NCBI RefSeq assembly: GCF_007681555.1
Contig: NZ_VELE01000002.1
Span: 186,001 to 250,000 of the forward strand
Direction of reading: 5' to 3'
DNA: 64,000 nt
Source of the DNA: Kocuria salsicia
GTDB taxonomy: Bacteria; Actinomycetota; Actinomycetes; Actinomycetales; Micrococcaceae
Shown: piece by piece, positions 34,180 to 42,637 of the stretch
How the letters are laid out: each line of letters begins with the position of its first letter
Numbering within the stretch: position 1 is the first letter of the stretch
The notes under the pieces: model-generated
Databases searched by the model: none
The model's input: the letters and a program-made list of their open reading frames with translations, nothing else
What the model was told of the DNA's origin: nothing
Translations under genes and position numbers: made by a program

Positions 34180-34895
34180 ATTGCCGGCCGTCCCGTGGTT
34201 GAGGAGGGCTGGCCGGTCACCGAACAAGACCAGCCAGGCCACGACCAAGCGCTGCATCCAGCTCCGGCTGCGTCTCCGCTAAGGACCAGTCCCGTTGACC
34301 AGTCGGCTGGGGATCGCGCCATCGACGGTCCACCGGAACCTTGTCGATGCCCGCCTGAGCCGGCTCTCGCACGTCGACCGCTCCACCGGTGAACCCGTCC
34401 GCAGCTACGAGCACGACCACCCCGGGGCGATGATCCACGTCGACGTGAAGAAGCTCGGCAACATCCCCGACGGCGGAGGCTGGCGCTACGTCGGCCGCCG
34501 TCAAGGCGAGAAGAACCGGGCCGCCACACAGGGCAAGCCCCGCAACAAGTACGCCCATCCGTTGATGGGCAAGGCTTTGGTTCACACCGTCACCGATGAC
34601 CACTCCCGCGTCGCCTACGCCGACCTCGGCGTCACGCACAAGCGGACCCGTCCGTATCGGCCGCAGACCAACGGCAGGATCGAACGCTTCCACCGAACCC
34701 TGGCCGACGGTCGGGCCTACGCCCGCTGCTACGCCTCCGAAGCCGAACGCCGGGACGAGCTCGACGGCTGGACTACGACAACCACCACCGGCCACACACG
34801 GCTTGCGGCAACCAGCCGCCGTTCTCACGGTTGGCCAACGTCCCCGGTCAGTACAGCAGTCATCGTCACCGCGCCGTCACCGCACGCCATGTGCC
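34180..34895 (+). mobile_element. IS481-family transposase remnant (non-functional)
   Basis: Pieces of an IS481-type integrase-fold transposase lie in different frames. VVEEGWPVTE (34195 on) resembles the N-terminal HTH. LGIAPSTVHRNLVDARLSRL, SYEHDHPGAMIHVDVKKLGN and TVTDDHSRVAYADL carry the first catalytic Asp. The frame then jumps directly to GVTHKRTRPYRPQTNGRIER with the catalytic Glu, so about 45-50 residues including the second Asp (the usual SDNG region) are deleted in frame near 34630. After DELDGW (about 34773) the end, NHHRPHTACGNQPPFSRLAN, is in another frame. No terminal inverted repeats or target duplication are evident. Bases 33989-34180 show only the hairpin. Confidence 0.8.
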
Positions 34896-34982
34896 CGGGC
34901 AATACCGCCGAGTCCATGAATTCCTGAGAACATGGTGGAAATGCCATCCCCTGGCACCCCCGTGCTCGTGAGACGAGGAAAT

Positions 34983-35933
34983 ATGGAGCAGTTCGCCGCC
35001 CACACGAAGGCTGTCCTGGACCGCATGAACGCGGTCATCGACGGCAAGTCCGCAGAGACCCGCACGGCCCTCACGGTCCTGCTGGCCGGAGGCCACCTGC
35101 TGGTGGAGGACGTCCCGGGTGTGGGCAAGACCATGCTGGCGCGGACGCTGGCGGGGGCGATCGGCGGCACGGTCAGCCGCATCCAGTTCACCCCCGACCT
35201 GCTGCCCACGGACATCACGGGTGTCTCGGTGTACGACCAGGTGCGCCGGGAGTTCGAGTTCAAGCCGGGCCCGGTGTTCGCGAACATCGTGATCGGGGAC
35301 GAGATCAACCGGGCGTCCGCGAAAACGCAGTCCGCGCTGCTGGAGTCGATGGCGGAGGGCCAGGTCACCGCGGACGGCACGACGTACCGCCTGGCCACCC
35401 CGTTCATGGTGGTCGCCACGCAGAACCCTGTGGAGATGGACGGCACGTTCCCGCTGCCGGAGGCGCAGCGCGACCGCTTTACCGCCCGGATCTCCATGGG
35501 CTACCCGGACGCTGACGCAGAGGTCGCCATGCTCACCGACCACGGCTCCGGCTCCCCGCTGGAGGGGCTCGAACCGGTGCTGGACATCGACCAGGCTCGC
35601 GCTCTCGTCCAGCACGTGGCCTCCCTGCACGTCTCCACCGCGGTGCGCCGCTACATCGTGGCGCTGTGCCAGGCCACCCGCTCGCACCCGCACCTGCGTC
35701 TCGGCGCGAGCCCCCGCGCCGCACTCCAGCTGCAGGCCGCAGCCCGCGCACAGGCCGCGCTCGCCGGGCGCTCCCACGTGCTGCCGGACGACGTCAAGGA
35801 CGTCGCCGTGGCCGTGCTCTCCCACCGGCTGATCCTCGAGCGCCGCTCCGGCGCGGACAGCGCCCAGGACATCGTCCGCACCATCCTCGACGACGTCCGC
35901 ATTCCCACCGAAGACGCGCCCCGCACCCGATGA
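34983..35933 (+). CDS. MoxR-family AAA+ ATPase
   Basis: This 316-aa AAA+ chaperone-like ATPase has Walker A VEDVPGVGKTML, Walker B IVIGDEINRASAKTQSALLE, and sensor-type VVATQNPVEMDGTFPLPEAQ. MoxR proteins remodel partner proteins, often VWA or DUF58 proteins encoded next door. ATG at 34983 is preferred over ATG 34932 because ACGAGGA sits about 5 bases upstream. The stop overlaps the DUF58 start (ATGA at 35930-35933). The decayed IS481 element ends just upstream, so the operon promoter may be derived from or displaced by it. Confidence 0.93.
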   Translation: MEQFAAHTKAVLDRMNAVIDGKSAETRTALTVLLAGGHLLVEDVPGVGKTMLARTLAGAIGGTVSRIQFTPDLLPTDITGVSVYDQVRREFEFKPGPVFANIVIGDEINRASAKTQSALLESMAEGQVTADGTTYRLATPFMVVATQNPVEMDGTFPLPEAQRDRFTARISMGYPDADAEVAMLTDHGSGSPLEGLEPVLDIDQARALVQHVASLHVSTAVRRYIVALCQATRSHPHLRLGASPRAALQLQAAARAQAALAGRSHVLPDDVKDVAVAVLSHRLILERRSGADSAQDIVRTILDDVRIPTEDAPRTR

Positions 35934-37495
35934 GGACCGCCACTTCGAAGGCGCGGGTGGACTCCCGCGCCAAGTTCACGGTCCGCGGCTGGTGCTTCCT
36001 GGCGGCCGCCGTGGTGTGCCTGGCCCTGGCCACGTGGCTCGGGCGCAAGGACGTTCTCGCACTGTCCCTGTTTCTCGGCATGGTCCCGCTGCTGTCCTCG
36101 CTGGCCATGTGGCTCGTGAAGCCGCGGGTGCTGCTCAAGCGTTCCGTCGAGCCGCCCCTGGTCACTCTGGGGGACGCGGCGCAGGTCTCCCTGCGGGTGC
36201 GACGCCGCTCGACGTTCCCCTCCCGCTCCCGCACCTCGGCCGGCGACGCCGCCGTCCCCGGCACCTCCCCAAACGTCGCCTCCGCGAACGGCACCTCGAC
36301 GGACGGCGACGCACCCGGCAGCACGTCCGCGGCCGGGGGCCCAGCCGACGGTGCGGGCGCCACGGGCCGTGCCCGCGCGGCGTCGTGGCGACGCACCGCA
36401 TCCGCAGACCGCGCGGCGGTGGACGTCCACGAGACGGTGGACCCGCTGCTGGGCCGGGACCAGGACTTCTCGGTCCCGGTGTCCGGGGTGCCGGTGGCGT
36501 ACACCGTGCGCCCGCGGCGCCGTGGGATCCACGAGCTCGGACCTGCCACGGTGCGCGTGAGCGATCCGTTCGGCGTGGTCGCCGAGCTGCTGGACGTGGC
36601 CGAGCGGACCTCGCTGCACGTGGCACCGGACCCGGAGGAGCTCACGGAGCACCGCTCAACGCTGGCGCACGAGTCCGGCAGCGACCCGTCCCGCCGCGCC
36701 CAGCCGCAGCCGGGACCGGACAACGTGACCACGCGCGAGTACCGCCACGGGGACCCCATGCGCCGGGTGCACTGGGCGGCCTCCGCGAAGCACGGGCAGC
36801 TCATGGTCCGCCAGGAGGACCCTCGCAGCACCCGCAGGACCGTGCTGGTCCTGGACACCGTGGAGCAGCACTGGCCCGGCGAGCGCGTGTGGGCCGGCGT
36901 GCTGGAGTCCACGGAGGAGTTCGAGTGGGCGGTCGGTGCGGCGGCCTCCGTGCTTGAGCACCTCACGCGCCGCGAGACGGTGGTGTACGCCCTGGAGGAC
37001 CAGGGCCGTGCCCTGCCCCGGGGCGAGTCCGAGACCGCCGAGCTGCGGGACACCACCGTCACGGACGACACCGCCACCGAGGTGGTCCACGGGCTGTCCC
37101 GGGTGGCGCTCGTGAAGCGCCCCGAGCCCAGGCCCGCGGAGGACCAGCTGGCCGCGCGGCTGGACCGCGAGGGCCTCACCCACCCGGTGCTGCTGCTCAC
37201 CGGCAAGCTCTCCCCCGAGGGCGCGCAGCGCTTCGTCCGGGCCGCCGCGGGCAGTGCCTCACACTCCGTGGTCATGGTCGTGGACCCGCCCATCGCCCGA
37301 CCGCAGAGCGCGGACGTGTTCGAGGCCGCGGGCTGGTCCGTGGTCCTGGTGACGCGCTGGACAGACGTGGACGCCGCGTGGCTCGCCGTGGTGGGCGGCG
37401 GCTCCCTGATGGCACCGCCTCCCCCTGCGCCGGGTGAGCGGCGCCTGAGCATGGACGAGATGATGGCGCGCACCCGAGGCAGGACCACCGCATGA
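35930..37495 (+). CDS. DUF58 domain membrane protein
   Basis: This 521-aa protein has two N-terminal membrane helices (about 15-60), then a beta-rich extracytoplasmic-type segment with a long Ser/Thr/Ala-rich insert (about 95-165), and the DUF58 signature TREYRHGDPMRRVHWAASAK followed by a VWA-like fold (RRTVLVLDT). In this conserved three-gene unit the MoxR ATPase is thought to act on the DUF58 protein. It starts in the moxR stop and ends in the start of the transglutaminase gene (ATGA overlaps at both ends). Confidence 0.92.
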   Translation: MRTATSKARVDSRAKFTVRGWCFLAAAVVCLALATWLGRKDVLALSLFLGMVPLLSSLAMWLVKPRVLLKRSVEPPLVTLGDAAQVSLRVRRRSTFPSRSRTSAGDAAVPGTSPNVASANGTSTDGDAPGSTSAAGGPADGAGATGRARAASWRRTASADRAAVDVHETVDPLLGRDQDFSVPVSGVPVAYTVRPRRRGIHELGPATVRVSDPFGVVAELLDVAERTSLHVAPDPEELTEHRSTLAHESGSDPSRRAQPQPGPDNVTTREYRHGDPMRRVHWAASAKHGQLMVRQEDPRSTRRTVLVLDTVEQHWPGERVWAGVLESTEEFEWAVGAAASVLEHLTRRETVVYALEDQGRALPRGESETAELRDTTVTDDTATEVVHGLSRVALVKRPEPRPAEDQLAARLDREGLTHPVLLLTGKLSPEGAQRFVRAAAGSASHSVVMVVDPPIARPQSADVFEAAGWSVVLVTRWTDVDAAWLAVVGGGSLMAPPPPAPGERRLSMDEMMARTRGRTTA

Positions 37496-39975
37496 CGTCC
37501 CCCGACTCCTCCCACCGCTCGACGCCCCAATCGACCCCCCGTTCGACACCCAGCTCGACACCCTGGGACGACGACGCCGCCGCGGCCGATTCCCCCTCTG
37601 CGTCACCCACCGCTCGGGGCGCCTCCGCTCCCGCAGCGGCGTCGGGCCCCCTGTCCCGTCCGCCCCGGCCCCGCGTGATGGAGCTGTGCCTGCTGCTGCT
37701 CGGGGCCGTGGCCCTGGGCTGCGTGGGAATGGGAGGCGCGCTCGACGGCGGGTGGTGGATCGCCCCCGTCGCGGTGACCGCAGTCACGGTGCTCGTGGTC
37801 ACCGGTGCCGCGCGCTGGCTGCGCCTTCCCTCCACCGTGGTGACCGTGCTGGGCCTGGCCGCGCTGCTGCTGGCACTGACCGTGGTGCACCTGAGCTCCT
37901 CGGCGCTGCTCGGCTTCATCCCCGTTCCCGGCACGCTGAGCGCCGCGTCCGAGCTGTGGGGCTCCTCCGGTGATTTCGTGGCCGGCACGGCCGCGCCGTA
38001 CCCGTTCCACCCCGGCTTCTCGTTCGTGCTGTGCGCCCTAGTGGGACTCGTCACCGTGTTCATGGAGACCGTGCTCGTGGGGCTGCGCATGGCGGGGCTC
38101 GCGTGCCTGGGCATCGTTGCCCTCCTGGTGGTCCCGGGGCTGACCCTGCCCGGAAGCGTCACGCCCCTGGGGCTCGCCGCCGCGGTGCTCGCCGCTCTCG
38201 CGCTGCTGGCCGGTTCCCGCAGCCTGGGTGCAACACGTGCCCGCCGGATCGCCCCCACGCCCGGCGGCCTGCCCCGTGCGCTGCTGGTGGTCGCCGGTGT
38301 GCTGGCCGTGGTGCTGTTCGTGCCCTCGGTGATGCCCGGCTTCTTCAACGGTGCGTTCCCCCAGGGCAGCTCCCTCACCTCCCAGCGGGCCGCCGGCGTG
38401 GGACCCCTTCGGGCTGTGGGCCAGGACCTGCGCTCGCAGGAGCGCACGCAGCGCTTCAGCTACACCGCCTCGGACGACCGCGCGCAGTACATGCGTCTGC
38501 TCACCCTCTCGGACTTCTCCTCGGACGAGTGGTTCCCCAGGACGGATGGCCTGGACGGGGACCTCTCCGGGCTCTCGGACGCGTCCCGCAACCCGGTGCC
38601 CCGCGGCACCGAGGTCACCAGCAAGGTCACTTTCGACCAGTACGACGAGCACTGGCTGCCCGCTCCCTACGCCCCGGTGGGCGTCGCCGGACTGGGTGAG
38701 CAGGGCTGGGCCTGGAACCCGCAGGACCTCTCCGTCCACAGCGAGTCGACGGGCATGTCCGGGGCGAGCTACACCGTGACGTCGACGACGCCGCAGGCCA
38801 CGCCCGAGACCCTGCGCCGCGCGCCGTCGGCCTCGTCCGACGACGCCATGAAGGACTACCTGAAGCTGCCCCGGGACCGCCCGCAGGCCCTCGCGGACGC
38901 GGCGCGCGACTTCGCGCGGGGCGCGGGCACCGACTACGACCGCGCGCTGGCCCTCCAGAACCACCTGCGCCGCGACTTCCACTACGACGTCAACGCACCG
39001 CTGGCCCAGGGCTACGATGCCGGCGGGATGGGCTCGCTCGAGAAGTTCCTGCAGACGCGCACGGGCTATTCGGGCCACTTCGCCCCGGCCATGGCACTGA
39101 TGGCTCGAGAGCTGGGCATCCCTGCCCGCGTGGCCGTGGGCTATCTTCCCACCGCCGCCACGGTGGACGCGAACGGCGGCAGCTCCTACCCGGTGGGCAC
39201 CGGGGATTCGCACGCCTGGCCGGAGCTGTACTTCGAGAACGTGGGATGGGTGCGCTTCGAACCCACTCCCGGCGTGCCCAGCACCCCGGACTACGCGCCG
39301 GACTCCGGGCAGGACGCCTCCGCCGGGTCCTCCCCCTCACCGGGCGAGTCCGCGGGTGGGACGTCCTCGGACGCGCAGCCCTCCGACTCGCAGTCCCAGG
39401 GCTCACAGTCCGCGGACGAGCCGTCGCAGCAGCCCAGTACCCCGGGCGCCGACCAGCAGTCCCCGGACGCCCAGCCGTCGGAGGAGGGCGCGCCCGAGGA
39501 TCAGCGGCCCGCCACCCTGGTCGTTCCCTGGTGGGCACTGGCCGGAGGCGTCGTCGTTGTCGTGCTGCTCCTCCTGGCCGCGCTGCCCCGCTGGCTGCGG
39601 CGACGCCGCCGGCGTGCGCGGATCGCCGCGCTGCAGGACAAGAACCTCCCGCCCCAGCGCCGCGCCAACGCCGCCTGGGACGAGTTCCTGGCCCTCGCCG
39701 CGGACCACGGCGTGACCGCCCGGCCCTCGGACACGCCACGCGTGGCCGCACGGAGACTCTCCGCGGGGATCCCGGCGGCGGCGTCGGCCGTTGAGCGGCT
39801 GGTCGAGGACGTTGAGACCTCGGGCTACGGGGTACCGCACGCGGACTGGACGCCGCGGACCACCCCGGAGGACCTGACCCGGATCCGCAATGAGTTCCGC
39901 CGCCGGGCCACGCGGGGAAAGCGTATGAGGGCCGCGTGGTGGCCGGCCTCGCTGCGCGGGGGCTCCCGCCGCTGA
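37492..39975 (+). CDS. Transglutaminase-like membrane protein (DUF3488 + TGase fold), Ser at the nucleophile position
   Basis: This 827-aa protein has a disordered lead (1-60), about six membrane helices (65-275), a large extracytoplasmic part with the transglutaminase-like core (about 480-600), a Ser/Gln/Pro-rich linker (600-670), one more helix (about 675-700) and a cytoplasmic tail. The core reads TRTGYSGHFAPAMALMAREL, where the family usually has GYC at the nucleophile; here Ser527 occupies it. His574 (DSHAWPE) and the downstream GWVRFEPTPG are kept. The protein may be inactive as a transglutaminase or use Ser. It is coupled to the DUF58 gene and followed by a hairpin. Confidence 0.9.
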   Translation: MTSPDSSHRSTPQSTPRSTPSSTPWDDDAAAADSPSASPTARGASAPAAASGPLSRPPRPRVMELCLLLLGAVALGCVGMGGALDGGWWIAPVAVTAVTVLVVTGAARWLRLPSTVVTVLGLAALLLALTVVHLSSSALLGFIPVPGTLSAASELWGSSGDFVAGTAAPYPFHPGFSFVLCALVGLVTVFMETVLVGLRMAGLACLGIVALLVVPGLTLPGSVTPLGLAAAVLAALALLAGSRSLGATRARRIAPTPGGLPRALLVVAGVLAVVLFVPSVMPGFFNGAFPQGSSLTSQRAAGVGPLRAVGQDLRSQERTQRFSYTASDDRAQYMRLLTLSDFSSDEWFPRTDGLDGDLSGLSDASRNPVPRGTEVTSKVTFDQYDEHWLPAPYAPVGVAGLGEQGWAWNPQDLSVHSESTGMSGASYTVTSTTPQATPETLRRAPSASSDDAMKDYLKLPRDRPQALADAARDFARGAGTDYDRALALQNHLRRDFHYDVNAPLAQGYDAGGMGSLEKFLQTRTGYSGHFAPAMALMARELGIPARVAVGYLPTAATVDANGGSSYPVGTGDSHAWPELYFENVGWVRFEPTPGVPSTPDYAPDSGQDASAGSSPSPGESAGGTSSDAQPSDSQSQGSQSADEPSQQPSTPGADQQSPDAQPSEEGAPEDQRPATLVVPWWALAGGVVVVVLLLLAALPRWLRRRRRRARIAALQDKNLPPQRRANAAWDEFLALAADHGVTARPSDTPRVAARRLSAGIPAAASAVERLVEDVETSGYGVPHADWTPRTTPEDLTRIRNEFRRRATRGKRMRAAWWPASLRGGSRR

Positions 39976-40027
39976 GACCCAAGCGCACGAGCCCACCGGA
40001 CTCACTGAACCCACTGAGCCCGGTGCG

Positions 40028-40075
40028 ACGACGCCGCCCGCTCCCCGCAGCACCACGGGGAGAGGGCGGCGTCGT
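40028..40075. terminator. Bidirectional hairpin between transglutaminase gene and rsmI
   Basis: Twelve-base outer arms ACGACGCCGCCC and its complement, plus inner CTCCCCG/CGGGGAG, form a long stem. It lies between two convergent stops (39975 and 40078). Confidence 0.7.
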
Positions 40076-40077
40076 GC

Positions 40078-40962
40078 TCAGCCCTGCTCGGCTCGGGCGG
40101 CGATCACGGCGTCGTAGAGCCTGCGGGTGCTGACCCCGTACTCGGTGGCGACCTGCCGCGCGGCGGCCTTGAGCTTGATGTCCGAGGTGGCCACGAGCTC
40201 CTCGACCACCGCGGTCAGCTGCTCTGGCTCCGGCGCCTGCGCCGGGGCCGCCCCGTGGAGGACCACCACGATCTCTCCGCGGATCTGGTTGCCCTCGGCC
40301 CACGCGACGAGACCGTCGAGGTCGTCGCGCAGCACCTCCTCGTGCAGCTTGGTCAGCTCCCTGCACACCGCGGCGCGGCGCTCCCCGCCCATGGCGTCCC
40401 GCAGTGCGGCGAGCATCTCGGCCAGGCGGTGCGGGGACTCGTAGAACACCATGGTCCGGGGTTCGGCGGCCAGGGCGGTGAGCTGCGCGGCCCGCTCACC
40501 CTTCTTGCGCGCCAGGAACCCCTCGAACGTGAACCGGTCCGTGGGCAGCCCGGAGACCGCGAGCGCCGCGAGGACGGCCGAGGGCCCGGGCAGCACGGTC
40601 ACCGGCAGCTCCGCCTCGGCCGCCGCGCGGACGAGCGGGAAGCCGGGGTCGGAGACGGTGGGCATCCCGGCGTCGGAGAGCACGGCCACCGTCTTCCCCG
40701 CGCGCACCTCGTCCAGCAGCTCGGCGCTGCGCGCGGACTCGTTGTGCTCGTGGTGGGTGACCACGCGCCCGGCCACACCCACGCCCAGACCGGAGGCCAG
40801 GCGGTGCAGCGTGCGTGTGTCCTCCACGGCGAGCACGTCCGCGCTCTGCAGGATCTCCCGCAGCCGAGGGGAGGCGTCGGAGAGGTTGCCGATGGGGGTG
40901 CCCACGATGACCAGCGCACCGTGGGCGGAGTCCTGGGCTGGGGCAGATGCTTGCGAAGTCAC
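40078..40962 (-). CDS. rsmI: 16S rRNA (cytidine-1402-2'-O)-methyltransferase
   Basis: This 294-aa SAM-dependent methylase modifies the ribose of C1402 in the 16S decoding site. Landmarks are LVIVGTPIGNLSDASPRL, VEDTRTLHRL, THHEHNESARSAELL, VLSDAGMPTVSDPG and TFEGFLARKKGERAAQL. The GTG at 40962 has TACAGT exactly 6 bases upstream and no Shine-Dalgarno, so a leaderless start is likely; the longer open frame overlaps the pmt gene and is not family-like. It is divergent from pmt with 49 bases between start codons. Confidence 0.95.
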   Translation of the reverse strand: MTSQASAPAQDSAHGALVIVGTPIGNLSDASPRLREILQSADVLAVEDTRTLHRLASGLGVGVAGRVVTHHEHNESARSAELLDEVRAGKTVAVLSDAGMPTVSDPGFPLVRAAAEAELPVTVLPGPSAVLAALAVSGLPTDRFTFEGFLARKKGERAAQLTALAAEPRTMVFYESPHRLAEMLAALRDAMGGERRAAVCRELTKLHEEVLRDDLDGLVAWAEGNQIRGEIVVVLHGAAPAQAPEPEQLTAVVEELVATSDIKLKAAARQVATEYGVSTRRLYDAVIAARAEQG

Positions 40963-40968
40963 AGGACC

Positions 40969-41004
40969 ACTGTACGAACCCCGTCCAGTCCGGCGCCCTA
41001 CCAT
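40969..41004. promoter_or_regulatory. Overlapping divergent -10 boxes for rsmI (-) and pmt (+)
   Basis: TACAGT on the minus strand (40969-40974) is 6 bases from the rsmI GTG; TACCAT on the plus strand (40999-41004) is 7 bases from the pmt GTG at 41012. The expected -35 zones of each promoter fall inside the 24 bases between the two boxes, so polymerase binding may be mutually exclusive. Confidence 0.5.
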
Positions 41005-41011
41005 GGGGTCC

Positions 41012-42637
41012 GTGCCTTCGACCGCTGCCTCCCCCGCCGCCCGGCCGAGCGCCGGGTCCCCCGCACGCCCGCTGGACGAGCTCCTTCTCCCGGCCGTCAC
41101 CCGCCTGCCCCGGTACTGGTGGGTCCCGCTCGCGCTCGTGACCCTGCTGGGCGGGGTGCTGCGCTTCACAAGCCTGTCCTCGCCGCACGCCGTGGTCTTC
41201 GACGAGACGTACTATCTCAAGGACTCGTACTCGCTGCTGCTGCACGGCACGGAGCAGCAGTGGCCCTCCGGCGCGGACGCCGGCTTCGTCTCCGGCAGCA
41301 TCCCGGACGTCGAGGACCACCCCTCCTTCGTGGTGCACCCGCCGCTGGGAAAGTGGCTGATCGCGGTCGGACTGTGGCTCTTCGGCGGGGACGACCCGTT
41401 CGGCTGGCGCTTCTCCGCGGCGCTGTTCGGCACGGCCTCGATTGCGCTGATCTGGTTCGCGGGCTGGCTGCTGTTCCGCTCGGTGAGCCTCGCCACCGTG
41501 GCCGGGCTGCTGACCTCCCTGGACGGGCTGCACCTGGTGGAGTCGCGGCTCGCGCTGCTGGACATCTTCCTGATGTTCTTCCTGCTGCTCGCGTTCGTCT
41601 TCGTGCTGCTGGACCGGGACGATGGACGACGCCGCCTCGTCGCCCGGTTCAACCGCTCCGCCCTGGGACCGTGGCTGGGAGTGCGGTGGTGGCGGGTCGC
41701 GGCGGGTGTCGCGTGCGGTGCGGCCGCCGCAGTGAAGTGGAACGCGCTGTTCAGCATTGCGGCGCTCGGGGTGCTGGCGGTGCTGTGGGACATGAACGCT
41801 CGCCGGGTGGCGGGCGTCCGCCGGTGGTTCACCGGGACGCTGCTCAAGGACGGTCCGTGGGGGTTCCTCACGATGATCGGCGTGGGGCTGGTGACCTACG
41901 TGCTCACGTGGTCACGGTGGCTGCTCACGAGCACCGGCTACGACCGCAACTGGGCAGAGCTGAACCCCGGGCAGGGCCCCCAGTGGCTGCCCTCGGCGCT
42001 GCGCTCCCTGTGGGAGTACCACGTGGCCGCGTACTCGTTCCACACGGGGCTGGACTCCCACCACACCTACATGGCCGGTCCCGCAAGCTGGCTGTTCATG
42101 CAGCGGCCCACGTCCTACTACTACGAGTCACCCTCCGCGGGCACGGACGGGTGCACCGTGGACTCGTGCAGCCAGGCGATCCTCAACCTGGGCAATCCCG
42201 CGATCTGGTGGGTGGGCGTTCTGGCGCTGGCGTTCGGGATCTGGCTGTGGGCAGTGCGCCGCGACTGGCGCTTCGGGGCCCTGGTGGGAATCTACGCGGC
42301 GGGGTACCTGCCGTGGTTCCTGTACCCGGAGCGGACCATGTTCTTCTTCTACGCGCTGTCCTACTTCCCCGCGCTGGTGCTGTTGATCACCGGCGCCATA
42401 GGGGTGCTCACCGGGCGTCTTGCGGTGCCCCGGGGCGGGGCGACGGCGGGCACGCCAGAGGCCGCGACGGATGAGCGGGTGGTGTCTGCCCGCTGGGCCC
42501 GGCGCTGGTGCACCGTGACGTTCGTGTTCCTGGTGCTCGTGGTGGCACTTGCCGTGTTCTTCTGGCCCGTGTGGACCGCCCAGACCATCCCGTACGAGCA
42601 CTGGCGGTGGCGGATGTGGTTCAGGTCCTGGATCTGA
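41012..42637 (+). CDS. Polyprenyl-phosphate-mannose:protein O-mannosyltransferase (GT39)
   Basis: This 541-aa membrane enzyme transfers mannose from polyprenyl-phosphate-mannose to Ser/Thr of secreted proteins as they leave the Sec pathway. About ten membrane helices are predicted. The first large loop has VVFDETYYLKDSYSLL, the Asp-Glu pair needed for catalysis in Pmt proteins, and VEDHPSFVVHPPLGKWLI; LHLVESRLALLDIFLMFF follows. The GTG at 41012 is chosen for its leaderless-type -10 box (TACCAT, 7 bases upstream); an ATG at 41003 is in frame and is the alternative. The 3' end overlaps the DUF1461 gene by 17 bases. Confidence 0.94.
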   Translation: MPSTAASPAARPSAGSPARPLDELLLPAVTRLPRYWWVPLALVTLLGGVLRFTSLSSPHAVVFDETYYLKDSYSLLLHGTEQQWPSGADAGFVSGSIPDVEDHPSFVVHPPLGKWLIAVGLWLFGGDDPFGWRFSAALFGTASIALIWFAGWLLFRSVSLATVAGLLTSLDGLHLVESRLALLDIFLMFFLLLAFVFVLLDRDDGRRRLVARFNRSALGPWLGVRWWRVAAGVACGAAAAVKWNALFSIAALGVLAVLWDMNARRVAGVRRWFTGTLLKDGPWGFLTMIGVGLVTYVLTWSRWLLTSTGYDRNWAELNPGQGPQWLPSALRSLWEYHVAAYSFHTGLDSHHTYMAGPASWLFMQRPTSYYYESPSAGTDGCTVDSCSQAILNLGNPAIWWVGVLALAFGIWLWAVRRDWRFGALVGIYAAGYLPWFLYPERTMFFFYALSYFPALVLLITGAIGVLTGRLAVPRGGATAGTPEAATDERVVSARWARRWCTVTFVFLVLVVALAVFFWPVWTAQTIPYEHWRWRMWFRSWI

